This document shows, piece after piece, positions 34,528 through 44,187 of a stretch of 64,000 nucleotides of DNA. The stretch covers positions 1,798,001-1,862,000 of the forward strand of contig NZ_CP157000.1 of assembly GCF_039905635.1 (NCBI RefSeq). The letters are read 5' to 3'. Positions within the stretch are counted from its first letter, which is position 1, and each line of letters opens with the position of its first letter. The position numbers and the translations under genes are program-made. Below the pieces are notes generated by a model. That model searched no databases, had not been told where the DNA came from, and saw only the letters and a list, made by a program, of their open reading frames with translations. Source of the stretch: Microbacterium sp. ProA8 (lineage in GTDB: Bacteria; Actinomycetota; Actinomycetes; Actinomycetales; Microbacteriaceae).

Positions 34528-36480
34528 TCAGCCCGTGACGGTGAGCTGGATGTATACGCGCGTGCCGCGGACCTGGAACTCTCCTGCGGCCGGATCGGAT
34601 GCCGTCACCTCGGTGATGTCGTTGGGCACGACGCCGAAGAACGCGGCGTAGTCGACCTGGAATCCTGCGGCTTCGAGCTTCTCGATCGCCTCGTCCCGGC
34701 TGTCTCCGACGACGTCGGGAACCTCGAACAGCGGGGGACCGGTCGACACGACGAGGGTGACGGTGTCACCGGGCGCCCACGCCCGATCCTCCGGACCGTT
34801 GACCCCGATGACGCGCCCCTCTTCGATCGACTCGCTGGTGTCGGTCGCACTCTCTTCGGCGACGATCAGTCCGACACCCTCGAGCTCACTCCGGGCCGAG
34901 CCTTCGCTCTGGTCCACGACGTCGGGCACCGGGCCCACCGACACCGACAGGCGCGCGGTGTCGCCCTCGTGCACGACGCATCCGTCCAGGCAGGCGACGT
35001 CCTGCGACCCGTCCTCCGGTCCGCCGGCGGGGCGGATCGACACGGCGAGGACGATGTCGGGTGCCTGGTCGCTGAAGAACTCGCTGTTCTCGTCGACGGT
35101 CTGCACGGACTTCTCGCTCAGGACTGCGCGCGCGTCGGCTTCTGACATGCCGGCGAACGATGCGAAGGTCGCCTCAGCGGGACCGAGCGAGACGAACACG
35201 TTCACCTCGGTGTCCTTGTCGACGCGGGTGCCCTGGGGCGGGTTCGTGCGGATGACCTGTCCTGCGGCGACCTCGAGGCTGTTCTCGCCCTGTTGCACGG
35301 CCCGGAGGGAGTCCGCTGCGAGGATCTCGGATGCCTCTTCGAACGTCTTCCCCGTGACATCGGCGACGGCGACCAGAGACCCGGGTCCCGAGCTGAACCA
35401 CCATCCGAGGCCGCCCGCGAGTGTCGCGAGCAGCAGCACGAGCACGATGAGCCAGGCGCCCCGCGAGCGGCGGCGCTGGGTGGCGCGACGAAGGCGACCG
35501 GCGTTGTCGACCTCGTCCATCGCGGTCGTGGGTCCGGTGGCGGTGCTGGGCAGCACGGCGGTGAGCTCGCCGGTGGGCGCGGTGTCGTCGCGCACGATGC
35601 CGATCGGACCGGTGCGTGCGACGACGGGGGAGACGCCCAGCTCGCGCTCGATGTCGCGCAGACGCTGCAGCATCTCGCGCGCGTCGAGCGGCCGCTCATC
35701 GGGGGACTTCTCCGTCGCCCAGAGCACCAGTTCGTCGAGGGGCTCGGGAACCCCGGGGTTCTTCACGCTCGGCCTGGGCACAGAGTCGGTCGCGTGCTGG
35801 AAGGCGATCTGCATCGGCTGCTCGCCCTTGTAGGGCTGCTCCCCGGTGAGCATCTCGTAGAGCATGATGCCGATGGCATAGATGTCGCTGCGCGCGTCTG
35901 CGGTGCCGCGGGTGACGAGCTCGGGGGCGAGGTACGCGATCGTGCCCAGCAGCTGCGCGCCCGACGCGGTGTTCGCGGTGGTGGCACGCGCCAGCCCGAA
36001 GTCGCCGATCTTGATGCGCCCGTCCTCGGCGAGGAGCACGTTCTCGGGCTTGACGTCGCGGTGCACGATGCCGGCCTTGTGTGCGGCGGCGAGGCCCGAC
36101 AGCACGGCGTCGAGGATCGAGATCGCCTGCGGCACGGTCAGCCGCCGCTGCTCGCGCAGGAGTTCGCGCAGCGTGATGCCGGGGAGGTACTCCATGACGA
36201 GGTACGCCATGTCGCCGTCCTGGCCCTGGTCGAACACGTTGACCACGTTCGGGTCGGCCAGGCGGGCGGCCGCGCGGGCCTCCTGGATGAACCGACTCTG
36301 GAACACGGTGTCGTCGCTCAGATGACCGTGCATCACCTTGAGCGCCACACGGCGCTCCAGACGCAGATCTGTCGCGACGTAGACGGTCGCCATGCCCCCT
36401 CGGGCGATGCGAGCACGCACCCGGTACCGGCCGTCGACGAGACGGCCGATCAGCGGGTCCGTCTGCTGACTCGTGCTCAC
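34528..36480 (-). CDS. pknL: Ser/Thr protein kinase with four PASTA domains
   Basis: The 650-residue receptor kinase has a cytoplasmic kinase domain (~13-280: ARGGMATVY, VALKVM, HRDVKPEN, GDFGLAR). One transmembrane helix follows (WLIVLVLLLATLAGGLGWWF, ~345-365), then four extracellular PASTA repeats, which bind peptidoglycan precursors. Position next to aroG, an Rv2175c-like gene and a prenyl synthase identifies it as PknL. TAGACT (36487-36492, minus strand) ends 6 nt before GTG 36480, so the mRNA is likely leaderless. It may phosphorylate the Rv2175c-like protein and cell-wall targets. Confidence 0.9.
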   Translation of the reverse strand: MSTSQQTDPLIGRLVDGRYRVRARIARGGMATVYVATDLRLERRVALKVMHGHLSDDTVFQSRFIQEARAAARLADPNVVNVFDQGQDGDMAYLVMEYLPGITLRELLREQRRLTVPQAISILDAVLSGLAAAHKAGIVHRDVKPENVLLAEDGRIKIGDFGLARATTANTASGAQLLGTIAYLAPELVTRGTADARSDIYAIGIMLYEMLTGEQPYKGEQPMQIAFQHATDSVPRPSVKNPGVPEPLDELVLWATEKSPDERPLDAREMLQRLRDIERELGVSPVVARTGPIGIVRDDTAPTGELTAVLPSTATGPTTAMDEVDNAGRLRRATQRRRSRGAWLIVLVLLLATLAGGLGWWFSSGPGSLVAVADVTGKTFEEASEILAADSLRAVQQGENSLEVAAGQVIRTNPPQGTRVDKDTEVNVFVSLGPAEATFASFAGMSEADARAVLSEKSVQTVDENSEFFSDQAPDIVLAVSIRPAGGPEDGSQDVACLDGCVVHEGDTARLSVSVGPVPDVVDQSEGSARSELEGVGLIVAEESATDTSESIEEGRVIGVNGPEDRAWAPGDTVTLVVSTGPPLFEVPDVVGDSRDEAIEKLEAAGFQVDYAAFFGVVPNDITEVTASDPAAGEFQVRGTRVYIQLTVTG

Positions 36481-36562
36481 GCTGAGAGTCTACGGACGCG
36501 GGCCTGCGAGGATGCGGAGCGCCTCACCTCACGAGATCGTAATGTGACGGTTCCGCATCCAC

Positions 36563-37873
36563 TCACCCGAGTGCCGCGAGCCACGCGTGCGCCGGCGCCT
36601 CCCACTTCGCGTACGCGTCGGGGTATGCCGAGATCTGCACGGCCTGCGCCGCCTGCGTGAACGTCAGGGACTCCCAGCCGGGGATGTCGCGCAGGCCGCG
36701 GGTGCGCGAGCCGTTGGGGTCGCCGGACCCGCCGAAGAAGGCGCGGGTGGCGCGTGCGGCATCCTGAACCTCCGCCTCGGTGCCCCACCCGTGGCTCGGG
36801 CGCTGCTGGAACAGGCCGAGCGAATCGCGGTCGCCCCACGTCACGTTGCGCAGCGAAGACTCCTGCATCGCGGTGCCGAGGGCGATCGCGATGGCGCGGT
36901 CCGACACGCCCAGCTCCCGACCGATGCGGACGATCAGCTGCGCGTTGCCGACCTGCTCGGCGGTCAGCCCGGGGACGGAGGGGGCGGATGCCGGGATCTT
37001 GAGTGTCTGGCCGGGGTAGATGATCGAGGACCAGCCGAGCCCGTTGGCCGAGAGCACGGCGTTGACGCTGACGCCGTAGCGCTTCGCGATCCCGCTGATC
37101 GTGTCGCCTGCGGCGATCGTGTGCGTTCCGGCGGCCGGCGCGCTCGGGGCCGGAGCAGGGGCCGGCGCGGGCGCCGGAGCAGGGGCGGGAGCGGATGCAG
37201 CGGGCGCAGCCGCACCGGGAACCGTGAGCGTCTGGCCGGGGTAGATGATCGATGACCAGCCCAGCCCGTTGGCCGACAGCACGGCGTTGATGCTCACGCC
37301 GTGACGCTTGGCGATGGCGCTGATGGTGTCTCCGCGCTGGACGGTGTACGCGCCGCCGGTCGGCGCCGGTGCGGGGCTCGCCGGCGCGGGCGCGGCGGCG
37401 GCGGCGCCGAGTTTCAGCACCTGGCCCGGGTAGATCGTCGACGACCACCCCAGTCCGTTGAGTGCGAGCACGTCACCGGTGCGCAGCCCGAAGCGCGCGG
37501 CGATGCGGCTCACGGTGTCTCCGCGCTGGACGGTGTAGGTCGCGGGTGCGGCCTGGGCTGCCACCCGGGCGACGGCCGCGGCGGCCGCGCCCGAAGCGGC
37601 GGCCGGGAGGGGACCAAGCGTGCGGGGTGCCGATGCGGTCGCCGGCTGGGGCGCCGCCCCGCGAATGCCGGTCGGCGTGTCGGCCGCCCGGACGGCGTCC
37701 AGTGCGCCTGCGCCCACTGCGGTGACCGCCTGCGGTGTCGCGGCCTGCGCGGGAGCGGCTGAAAGCGTCAGCGCGATCGAGCCGGCGACGGCCACCGGGA
37801 CTCCGGCGATCAGCGCCCGCGACGGGCCGGCGCTGCGATGGACGGTATTCCTGGTACTCCGCACCTGTCGCAC
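36563..37873 (-). CDS. Secreted LysM protein with lytic transglycosylase-like domain
   Basis: The 436-residue product has a signal peptide (ending AAPAQAA), three LysM modules (about 112-155, 174-217, 255-298; each YTVQRGDT...IYPGQ or HTIAAGDT...), Ala/Pro linkers and a C-terminal lysozyme-like domain. The Glu in IALGTAMQESSLRN is the probable catalytic residue, followed by DSLGLFQQRPSHGWGT. It probably cleaves peptidoglycan at division sites or as a resuscitation-like factor. GTG 37873 is preferred because GGGGGGAAC lies ~5 nt upstream; the longer TTG start lacks a site. Confidence 0.87.
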   Translation of the reverse strand: MRQVRSTRNTVHRSAGPSRALIAGVPVAVAGSIALTLSAAPAQAATPQAVTAVGAGALDAVRAADTPTGIRGAAPQPATASAPRTLGPLPAAASGAAAAAVARVAAQAAPATYTVQRGDTVSRIAARFGLRTGDVLALNGLGWSSTIYPGQVLKLGAAAAAPAPASPAPAPTGGAYTVQRGDTISAIAKRHGVSINAVLSANGLGWSSIIYPGQTLTVPGAAAPAASAPAPAPAPAPAPAPAPSAPAAGTHTIAAGDTISGIAKRYGVSVNAVLSANGLGWSSIIYPGQTLKIPASAPSVPGLTAEQVGNAQLIVRIGRELGVSDRAIAIALGTAMQESSLRNVTWGDRDSLGLFQQRPSHGWGTEAEVQDAARATRAFFGGSGDPNGSRTRGLRDIPGWESLTFTQAAQAVQISAYPDAYAKWEAPAHAWLAALG

Positions 37874-38016
37874 GAGTTCCCCCCTCAGTCGACTTCGAAA
37901 AACCGTGTCACGGAAGTCGATTGGTGTCAACGGGTGCTATAAGACGAGGCTGGTGTGACCGGAGTGGCCAGAGTGAGAGCACGTTCGGTCCGAGGTCATC
38001 TGAGATAGTTGTCTTC

Positions 38017-38367
38017 GTGACATCTGACGACGCTCCCCGCTTCGAGACCGACTGGCTCACCCTTCCCGACCTCGTGGAAGTGCTCGGCGAACCTCTCGGC
38101 CGCGTGCGTCGGATGCTCGACGAGTTCCAGCTCGTCGGGTCGAAGCGCGACGGCGTCCTGAAAGTCCCCTCCGTCTTCATCGTCGACGGGCATCCGCTGC
38201 CGTCGCTGCGCGGCACCGTGTTCGTGCTCCACGATGCCGGCTTCTCGGACGACGAGGCGATCGACTGGCTGCTCAGCCCCGAAGAGTCCATCGGCATGCC
38301 GCCGATCGAGGCCCTTCTTGCGGGTCGCAAGAGCGAGGTGCGCCGGGTCGCACGCACGGTGGTCTGA
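38017..38367 (+). CDS. Rv2175c-like DNA-binding protein
   Basis: The 116-residue protein has a winged helix-like N-terminus (WLTLPDLVEVLGEPLGRVRRMLDEFQLVG) and a C-terminal Rv2175c-family region (FVLHDAGFSDDEAIDWLL). The mycobacterial homologue is a PknL substrate whose DNA binding falls on phosphorylation. It is divergent from the LysM gene and in the same conserved cluster as pknL. GTG 38017 lies 6 nt after ATAGTT, a weak -10. Confidence 0.88.
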   Translation: MTSDDAPRFETDWLTLPDLVEVLGEPLGRVRRMLDEFQLVGSKRDGVLKVPSVFIVDGHPLPSLRGTVFVLHDAGFSDDEAIDWLLSPEESIGMPPIEALLAGRKSEVRRVARTVV

Positions 38368-38445
38368 GCCGGCGCAGCGGAGCCATCAGCGGGCGCAGTC
38401 GAGCCGGCGCCCGCGGCGATGGCCAGTCGCCCTGCGGGCCGGTGC

Positions 38446-39540
38446 TCAGGTCGTGCGAACCGTCGCGGCGCGGGCGAGATCGCGCAGCTCGCCGACCGCG
38501 GCATTGCCGAGGCGTGCCCCCGACAGTGCGCGGTCGGCCTCGCGGGCGTAGTCGGCGATGAGGCCCTCGATGCGGTCGAGCGCCCCGGTGTCGACGATCG
38601 TCTGCTGCAGTGACGCGATCTGCCCGGCGTCGAGGTCGGGCTGTCCGATCATCTCATCGACGATGCGTCGTGCTCCGGGAGGGAGCGCCTCACGGGCGTA
38701 CGCGACGAGCACGGTGCGCTTTCCCTCGCGAAGGTCATCCCCCGAGGGCTTGCCGGTCGCCGACTCGTCGCCGAAGACGCCGAGCACGTCGTCGCGCAGC
38801 TGGAACGCCATGCCGAGCGGATGCCCGAACGCGGCCAGGGCGGCCGCCTGAGCGGCATCCGCTCCCGCGAGGGCCGCGCCGATCGCGAGCGGCTGCTGCA
38901 CGCTGTACCGCGCGGATTTGAAGGATGCCACGCGCAGTGCCCGCTCGGCGTGCCGCTCGTCGGGCTCGGTCGCGAACGCCGATTCCTCCGCGATGTCGAG
39001 GAACTGGCCCAGGGTGACCTCGCGGCGCATGATGGCGTACTCTCGACGCGCCGCAGCCGCGCGCTCGGGCGTGGTCTCGGCGAGCCCCTCCTCGAGGAGG
39101 TCGTCGCTCCAGGCGACGAGGAGGTCGCCGAGCAGGATCGCACCCGATCGACCGAAGGCATCGGCGTCGCCGAGCCAGCCGGAGTCGCGGTGCCCGGTCT
39201 CGAGCGCGCGGTGCGCCGCGGGGCGGCCGCGGCGGGTGTCGGAGTTGTCGATGAGGTCGTCGTGGACGAGAGCGGCGGCGTGGAACACCTCGAGCGCCCC
39301 GGCTGCCGCGACGACCGACCGCGGAGCGCTGCCGGCAGGCGTCGACGCCTCCTCCACAGCCCTCCACCCGGCGATGCAGAATCGCCCTCGCAGGCGTTTG
39401 CCGCCTGTCGCCGCATCGGCTGCGGCGGAGACGAACCGCGCCGCCTCGGCGCCGGCATCCATCACGTCCTCGCGCTGAGCCGAGATGAACATGTCCACTC
39501 GCTGGGAAATGGCTTCGATCGGTTCTGCGGGCGCGGACAC
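38446..39540 (-). CDS. idsA: Polyprenyl diphosphate synthase (IdsA-like)
   Basis: The 364-residue trans-prenyltransferase extends allylic diphosphates with IPP for undecaprenyl/menaquinone or carotenoid precursors. It shows the first Asp-rich motif HDDLIDNSDTRRG and the second QLRDDVLGVFGDESATGK. Chain length cannot be read by eye. It corresponds to the idsA2 position (Rv2173) near pknL. TAGGCT (39547-39552, minus strand) ends 6 nt before GTG 39540. Confidence 0.9.
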   Translation of the reverse strand: MSAPAEPIEAISQRVDMFISAQREDVMDAGAEAARFVSAAADAATGGKRLRGRFCIAGWRAVEEASTPAGSAPRSVVAAAGALEVFHAAALVHDDLIDNSDTRRGRPAAHRALETGHRDSGWLGDADAFGRSGAILLGDLLVAWSDDLLEEGLAETTPERAAAARREYAIMRREVTLGQFLDIAEESAFATEPDERHAERALRVASFKSARYSVQQPLAIGAALAGADAAQAAALAAFGHPLGMAFQLRDDVLGVFGDESATGKPSGDDLREGKRTVLVAYAREALPPGARRIVDEMIGQPDLDAGQIASLQQTIVDTGALDRIEGLIADYAREADRALSGARLGNAAVGELRDLARAATVRTT

Positions 39541-39603
39541 GGGCCTAGCCTAGTGAGGAACGGCACGCGTACAATCGAGCCACCGAAGTACAGAGGGGGA
39601 TGC

Positions 39604-39969
39604 ATGCCACTCTCCGAACAGGAGCAGCGCCTGCTGGACGAGATGGAGCGCCATCTCATGCGCAACGACGCGGATGTCGTCAGCGCGCCCCGCGACGGAC
39701 GCACTCTGAGCTATCGCAACATCGTCTACGGCACGATCCTCGTGCTGCTGGGGCTCGGCGGTCTGATCGTCGGGGTCTCGCAACAGCTGATCGTCGTCGG
39801 CGTCATCGGCTTCGTCGTGATGCTGGGCGGAGTCCTCCTCGCCGTCACGCCGGGCCGCGGTCCCGGCAAGATGCGCGTCGAACCCGACCGACCTGCAAAA
39901 CCGCAGAATGCCTCGTCGTTCATGGATCGCATGAACGACCGGTGGGACAAACGGCAGGGCGAGCGCTGA
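39604..39969 (+). CDS. DUF3040 membrane protein upstream of mraZ
   Basis: The 121-residue protein has the DUF3040 N-terminus MPLSEQEQRLLDEMERHLM and two transmembrane helices (VYGTILVLLGLGGLIVGVSQQ and LIVVGVIGFVVMLGGVLLAV). A charged C-terminus follows. Its place just upstream of mraZ is conserved in Actinobacteria; function is unknown. TACAAT (39570-39575) and GAGGGGGATGC precede the ATG. Confidence 0.88.
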   Translation: MPLSEQEQRLLDEMERHLMRNDADVVSAPRDGRTLSYRNIVYGTILVLLGLGGLIVGVSQQLIVVGVIGFVVMLGGVLLAVTPGRGPGKMRVEPDRPAKPQNASSFMDRMNDRWDKRQGER

Positions 39970-39997
39970 GCGTCGACGCCGGCTGAGTCCGCACGAG

Positions 39998-40027
39998 AAG
40001 CACCGACCTTCGGGTCGGTGCTTTTTT
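39998..40027 (+). terminator. Rho-independent terminator after DUF3040 gene
   Basis: An 11-bp stem AAGCACCGACC, loop TTCG, complement, then TTTTTT. This is the only classic hairpin-plus-T-run in the window and separates the gene from mraZ. Confidence 0.92.
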
Positions 40028-40100
40028 GTTGCCCGAAGACCACCTCGAATCCCATGCCCGCGGCCGTACAGGAGCGGATTGTCATCGAATCGATAGCAAA

Positions 40101-40126
40101 GTGGAGGAGAGTGGAGTAAAGTGGCG
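40101..40126 (+). promoter_or_regulatory. MraZ-box: three 10-bp direct repeats
   Basis: GTGGAG, GTGGAG and GTGGCG start at 40101, 40111 and 40121, exactly 10 bp apart. The 4-nt spacers are GAGA and TAAA. This is the direct-repeat layout of MraZ operators, 42 bp upstream of mraZ, predicting autoregulation of the dcw cluster. Confidence 0.8.
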
Positions 40127-40167
40127 GATAACCCGGGGGGGCCGGACGAAGGGGGTGTGATGTACCG

Positions 40168-40599
40168 ATGCTTTTGGGCACGCACACACCCAAGCTCGAT
40201 GACAAAGGTCGCGTCATCCTCCCGGCGAAGTTCCGCGACGATCTCGGTGGGGGTGTCGTCGTGACGCGCGGGCAGGATCGCTGCCTGTACGTGTTCAGCG
40301 AGAAGGAGTTCGAACGGGTGCACGACCGCATCCGCGAGGCTCCGCTCGCCAACAAGCAGGCGCGCGACTTCCTGCGCATGTTCCTCTCGGGTGCCAGTGC
40401 CGAGAAGCCCGACAGTCAGAACCGCATCACGATCCCCCCTCCGCTGCGCGCATACGCCGGCCTGGAGCGCGACCTCGTCGTCACCGGCGTCGGCGCCCAT
40501 GCCGAGATCTGGGACGCCACGGCATGGAACACCTATGCCGAGGCCAACGAAGAGACCTACGCCGAGCTGGAGCAGGAGGTGATTCCGGGCCTGTTCTGA
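40168..40599 (+). CDS. mraZ: Transcriptional regulator MraZ
   Basis: The 143-residue protein is a SpoVT-AbrB-fold MraZ with two tandem halves, each bearing the DxxGR/Q core ([17 protein letters not shown] and [15 protein letters not shown]). It forms rings that bind direct repeats upstream of its own gene. It is the first gene of the dcw cluster, and the repeats at 40101 fit as operator. Confidence 0.96.
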   Translation: MLLGTHTPKLDDKGRVILPAKFRDDLGGGVVVTRGQDRCLYVFSEKEFERVHDRIREAPLANKQARDFLRMFLSGASAEKPDSQNRITIPPPLRAYAGLERDLVVTGVGAHAEIWDATAWNTYAEANEETYAELEQEVIPGLF

Positions 40600-40721
40600 G
40601 GCTCTTGTTCCCTGAGCCCTGACTCCCAGCCGCTCCCGCCCTGTCGCCACTTCCCCGGTGCCAGGTCAGAGCGGATGGGGATCAGGACCCAGGGCACAAG
40701 ACCCCAGAGGCCCCGACGACC

Positions 40722-41690
40722 ATGAACCTGCGCGACATCCACACCCCGGTCATGCTCGAGCGCTGCATCGAGCTGCTGGCCCCCGCCCTCCAGCGCGAGG
40801 GCGCCGTCTTCGTCGATGCCACGCTCGGCATGGGCGGCCACTCCGAGGCGTTCCTCGAGCGCTTCCCGAACCTGCACCTGGTCGGTCTCGACCGCGACAC
40901 CGATGCGCTGCGCATCGCGGGGGAGCGGCTGGCCCGCTTCGGCGATCGCATCACGCTCGTGCACACCGTCTACGACGGGATCGCGGATGCCGTCACCTCG
41001 AGCGGTTTCGCCGCGGCAGACGGCATCCTGTTCGATCTCGGAGTCTCGTCGCTGCAGCTCGACGTCGCCGACCGCGGCTTCGCCTACGCGCAGGATGCCC
41101 CGCTGGACATGCGCATGGACCAGTCGGCGGGCACGACCGCGGCCGACATCCTCGCCACCTACGGCGAGGGCGACCTCAGGCGCATCTTCGAGCGCTACGG
41201 CGAGGAGAAGCTCGCCGGCCGCTATGCCCGGGCCATCATCGCCGCCCGCTCGCAGGCGCCGATCGAGCGGTCGGGTCGGCTGGTCGAGATCCTGCAGGCG
41301 GCGACGCCCGCCGCCGTGCAGCGGGCGGGCCATCCCGCCAAGCGCGTCTTCCAGGCGCTGCGCATCGAGGTCAACCGCGAGCTGTCGGTGCTCGAGCGCG
41401 CCATCCCCGCGGCCCTGGACATCCTCCCGGTCGGCGGGCGCATGGTCGTGCTGTCGTACCAGTCCCTCGAGGACCGGCTGATCAAGCGCGCCTTCGCCGA
41501 GGCATCCGCATCCACCGCGCCCGCGGGCCTGCCCGTCGAGCTCCCCGAACATGCCGCCAAGTTCCGACTGCTCGTCAAAGGCGCCGAGCTCGCCACCGAA
41601 GAGGAGCGCGCGGTCAACCCGCGCGCGACACCGGTACGCCTGCGCGCCGCTGAGCGCGTCAGGCCCGAGCACGCAGGAGGTGCGTCATGA
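40722..41690 (+). CDS. rsmH: 16S rRNA (C1402-N4) methyltransferase
   Basis: The 322-residue SAM-dependent enzyme methylates C1402 in the decoding centre. It shows [17 protein letters not shown] (SAM loop), [22 protein letters not shown] and [16 protein letters not shown]. Second dcw gene, 122 bp after mraZ. Its stop overlaps the next gene's ATG (ATGA). Confidence 0.96.
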   Translation: MNLRDIHTPVMLERCIELLAPALQREGAVFVDATLGMGGHSEAFLERFPNLHLVGLDRDTDALRIAGERLARFGDRITLVHTVYDGIADAVTSSGFAAADGILFDLGVSSLQLDVADRGFAYAQDAPLDMRMDQSAGTTAADILATYGEGDLRRIFERYGEEKLAGRYARAIIAARSQAPIERSGRLVEILQAATPAAVQRAGHPAKRVFQALRIEVNRELSVLERAIPAALDILPVGGRMVVLSYQSLEDRLIKRAFAEASASTAPAGLPVELPEHAAKFRLLVKGAELATEEERAVNPRATPVRLRAAERVRPEHAGGAS

Positions 41691-42313
41691 GCACGATCGC
41701 GAACGCCACGACGGCGGCCGGCTTCTCGGGATCCGCCGTGCGCCGACCCGTCGGCAGCGCCGCACCTGACCGAGCGGATGCCCCGCGCCGGCGTCTGCAG
41801 GTCGTCGATGCGCCGGCGCGGCGGCGTCGACCCAAGCTCTTCTACGGGATCGTCGCGGTCATGGGGGCGTTCCTCATCGCCGCGGCGCAGATGTCGCTGT
41901 CGATCATGACGACGCAGGGCACGTACGAGATCGCGGCCCTGACCAAGGAGCAGCGCGACCTGACGTACGAGAAGCAGATCCTCTACGACGACGTCGCCGG
42001 ACTGAGCTCGCCGCAGTACCTCGCCGCGAACGCCGCCGCACTCGGCATGGTGATCAACGAGGCGCCGAGCTACCTGCGGCTGAGCGACGGCGCGATCCTC
42101 GGCCCGTCGGAGGTGGCGATGGGATCTTCGTCCGTCGACGCGATCGGCCGAGGTGCGGTGGCCAACGCGCTCATCACGGACACCCCGCTGGTCACGGTGC
42201 CGGACGCGACCATCGACGGCGTCCCCGTGGACGTGGGCGAGGTGCCCACCGGCGGAGTCGGCGACACTCCGCCGCCCCTCACCGACGGACTGCCCACCCC
42301 GAGCACACACTGA
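41687..42313 (+). CDS. ftsL: FtsL-like septal protein
   Basis: The 208-residue product has a basic cytoplasmic N-terminus, one transmembrane helix ([23 protein letters not shown], ~50-72), then a short coiled-coil region ([26 protein letters not shown]) and a Pro/Thr tail. It has no sequence identity to defined enzymes, but place and topology fit the FtsL-type subunit of the septal synthase. It is longer than the usual ~110-residue FtsL, with an extra ~80-residue extracytoplasmic tail. Confidence 0.78.
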   Translation: MSTIANATTAAGFSGSAVRRPVGSAAPDRADAPRRRLQVVDAPARRRRPKLFYGIVAVMGAFLIAAAQMSLSIMTTQGTYEIAALTKEQRDLTYEKQILYDDVAGLSSPQYLAANAAALGMVINEAPSYLRLSDGAILGPSEVAMGSSSVDAIGRGAVANALITDTPLVTVPDATIDGVPVDVGEVPTGGVGDTPPPLTDGLPTPSTH

Positions 42314-42361
42314 ACCGACGGCAGCCGATACGAGAACGCGAGATCAGAGCACGAGACGGAC

Positions 42362-44146
42362 ATGACGACACGAAGCACGAGAAGTCCCCGCCGCCGCACC
42401 GTCGTGGCTCTCGCCGTCGTCCTGGCCGTCCTCGCCGGCTTCATCGTGCGACTCGTCGACATCCAGGTCGTGAACGCCGACGACCACGTCAAGGATTCGC
42501 TCGACACCGCCTTCGCCGGACAGCAGAAGCTGTACGGCGCACGCGGCACGATCATCGACGAGACGGGTCAGACACTGGCAGGAAGCATCCTGCGCTACGA
42601 CTGCCAGCTCGATCCGCTTCTCCTCACGCAGACCGATGCGGACGTCCTCGCGAAGAAGTCGAAGTCGCGCCTCTGGGCGGACGTGTCGAACGACGTGGCA
42701 GAGATCACCGGCCAGACCCCCGAAGAGGTGCGCACGATCGTGGGCACCGCCCTCGCCGAGGACCCGGGAACGCGGTACGCCAAGCTCCAGAACGGCGTGT
42801 CGACGGAGCAGTTCCGCGCCCTGGCCGACCTCAAGATGCCCTACATCACCTGCAACTCCCATCCCGCGCGCGCCTACCCGGACGGGGCCGTCGCCGGCAA
42901 CCTGGTCGGATTCATGGGAACCGACGGTGAGGCTCTGGAAGGGTTCGAGCAGTCCCAGAACGACTGTCTGGCGGCGACCAACGGCGAGCGCCTCTACGAG
43001 CGCGGCAAGGACGGCGTCGTCATCCCGGGCACCGAGACCGAGACCCCGGCGACGGACGGCGGCACGCTGGAGCTGACGATCAACCGCGATCTGCAGTGGT
43101 ACCTGCAGCAGCTCATCGCCGAGCAGACGCAGAACATGGCCGCGCAGCACGGCTCGATCCTCGTGTACGAGGTCAAGACCGGAAAGGTGCGGGCGGCGGC
43201 GGAGTACCCGACCGTCGACCCCAACGACGTGGACGCGACCGCCGCGGACGATCGCACGAGCCAGATCCTCCGCGGGACGTTCGAACCCGGGTCCACCTTC
43301 AAGGGCCTGACGGCGGCGACCGTCATCGACGCGGGGGGACAGTCACCGGATTCCACCGTCGTGGCGTCGGGGCTGGAGAACTTCCCCAACGGCGCGCGGG
43401 TGCGTGACTCCTTCCAGCACCCGGCGCACACCTACACGCTCACCGGCGTGCTGATCGACTCGTCGAACGCCGGAATCTCGAAGTTCAGCGAGAAGGTCGA
43501 CAATCAGACCCGCTACGACTACTTCCAGCGCTTCGGCATCGGTCAGGGCGCGTCGACCGGGTACCCGCAAGAAGCGAACGGCCTGATCCACCCCGTGGAG
43601 GAGTGGGGCGCGCAGACGGCGTACAACACCTCGTTCGGTCAGGGCGTCACCACGACGATGCCCGAGCTGGCGCGTGCCTACGGCGCGATCGTCAACGGCG
43701 GCGTCAGGATGCCGCTGCAGATCGTCGAGTCGTGCACCAAGCCCGACGGCACGGTGATCGAGCCGGAACTCGCCGAGCCGGAGCGCGTGATCAGCGAGAG
43801 CACGTCGGCGCAGATGCGCGAGATGCTCGAGAACGTGTTCCTGCAGGCCCCCTACGCCAAGACCGTCGAGATCCCCGGCTATCGGATCGGCGGGAAGACC
43901 GGCACCGGCGAGAAGTCCGACGGCAACGGCGGGTACAAGCAGGGCGTCTACTACACGACGATGGTGGGCTTCGCGCCGGCCGACGACCCGCAGTACGTGG
44001 TGGTCGTCACGCTGGACGAGCCGACGAAGGTAACATCGTCTGCGGCCAACGCGACGGCGTTCCAGAAGGCCATGACCCAGGTTCTCAAGACCTACCGCGT
44101 CATGCCCTCGACGACGTCGCCGGAGCTGCTGCCCAAGTTCGGGTAG
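42362..44146 (+). CDS. ftsI: Penicillin-binding protein 2/FtsI, septal transpeptidase
   Basis: The 594-residue class B PBP has a transmembrane anchor (VVALAVVLAVLAGFIVRLVDIQV), a dimerisation domain and a transpeptidase domain. The active-site motifs are STFK, SSN and KTGTGE, all intact. It cross-links septal peptidoglycan. No murE follows, and murF starts 42 bp later. Confidence 0.95.
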   Translation: MTTRSTRSPRRRTVVALAVVLAVLAGFIVRLVDIQVVNADDHVKDSLDTAFAGQQKLYGARGTIIDETGQTLAGSILRYDCQLDPLLLTQTDADVLAKKSKSRLWADVSNDVAEITGQTPEEVRTIVGTALAEDPGTRYAKLQNGVSTEQFRALADLKMPYITCNSHPARAYPDGAVAGNLVGFMGTDGEALEGFEQSQNDCLAATNGERLYERGKDGVVIPGTETETPATDGGTLELTINRDLQWYLQQLIAEQTQNMAAQHGSILVYEVKTGKVRAAAEYPTVDPNDVDATAADDRTSQILRGTFEPGSTFKGLTAATVIDAGGQSPDSTVVASGLENFPNGARVRDSFQHPAHTYTLTGVLIDSSNAGISKFSEKVDNQTRYDYFQRFGIGQGASTGYPQEANGLIHPVEEWGAQTAYNTSFGQGVTTTMPELARAYGAIVNGGVRMPLQIVESCTKPDGTVIEPELAEPERVISESTSAQMREMLENVFLQAPYAKTVEIPGYRIGGKTGTGEKSDGNGGYKQGVYYTTMVGFAPADDPQYVVVVTLDEPTKVTSSAANATAFQKAMTQVLKTYRVMPSTTSPELLPKFG

Positions 44147-44187
44147 TCCTGTGCCGGATTGCTGCTGAGGGCCGGAGTACCCCCAAG

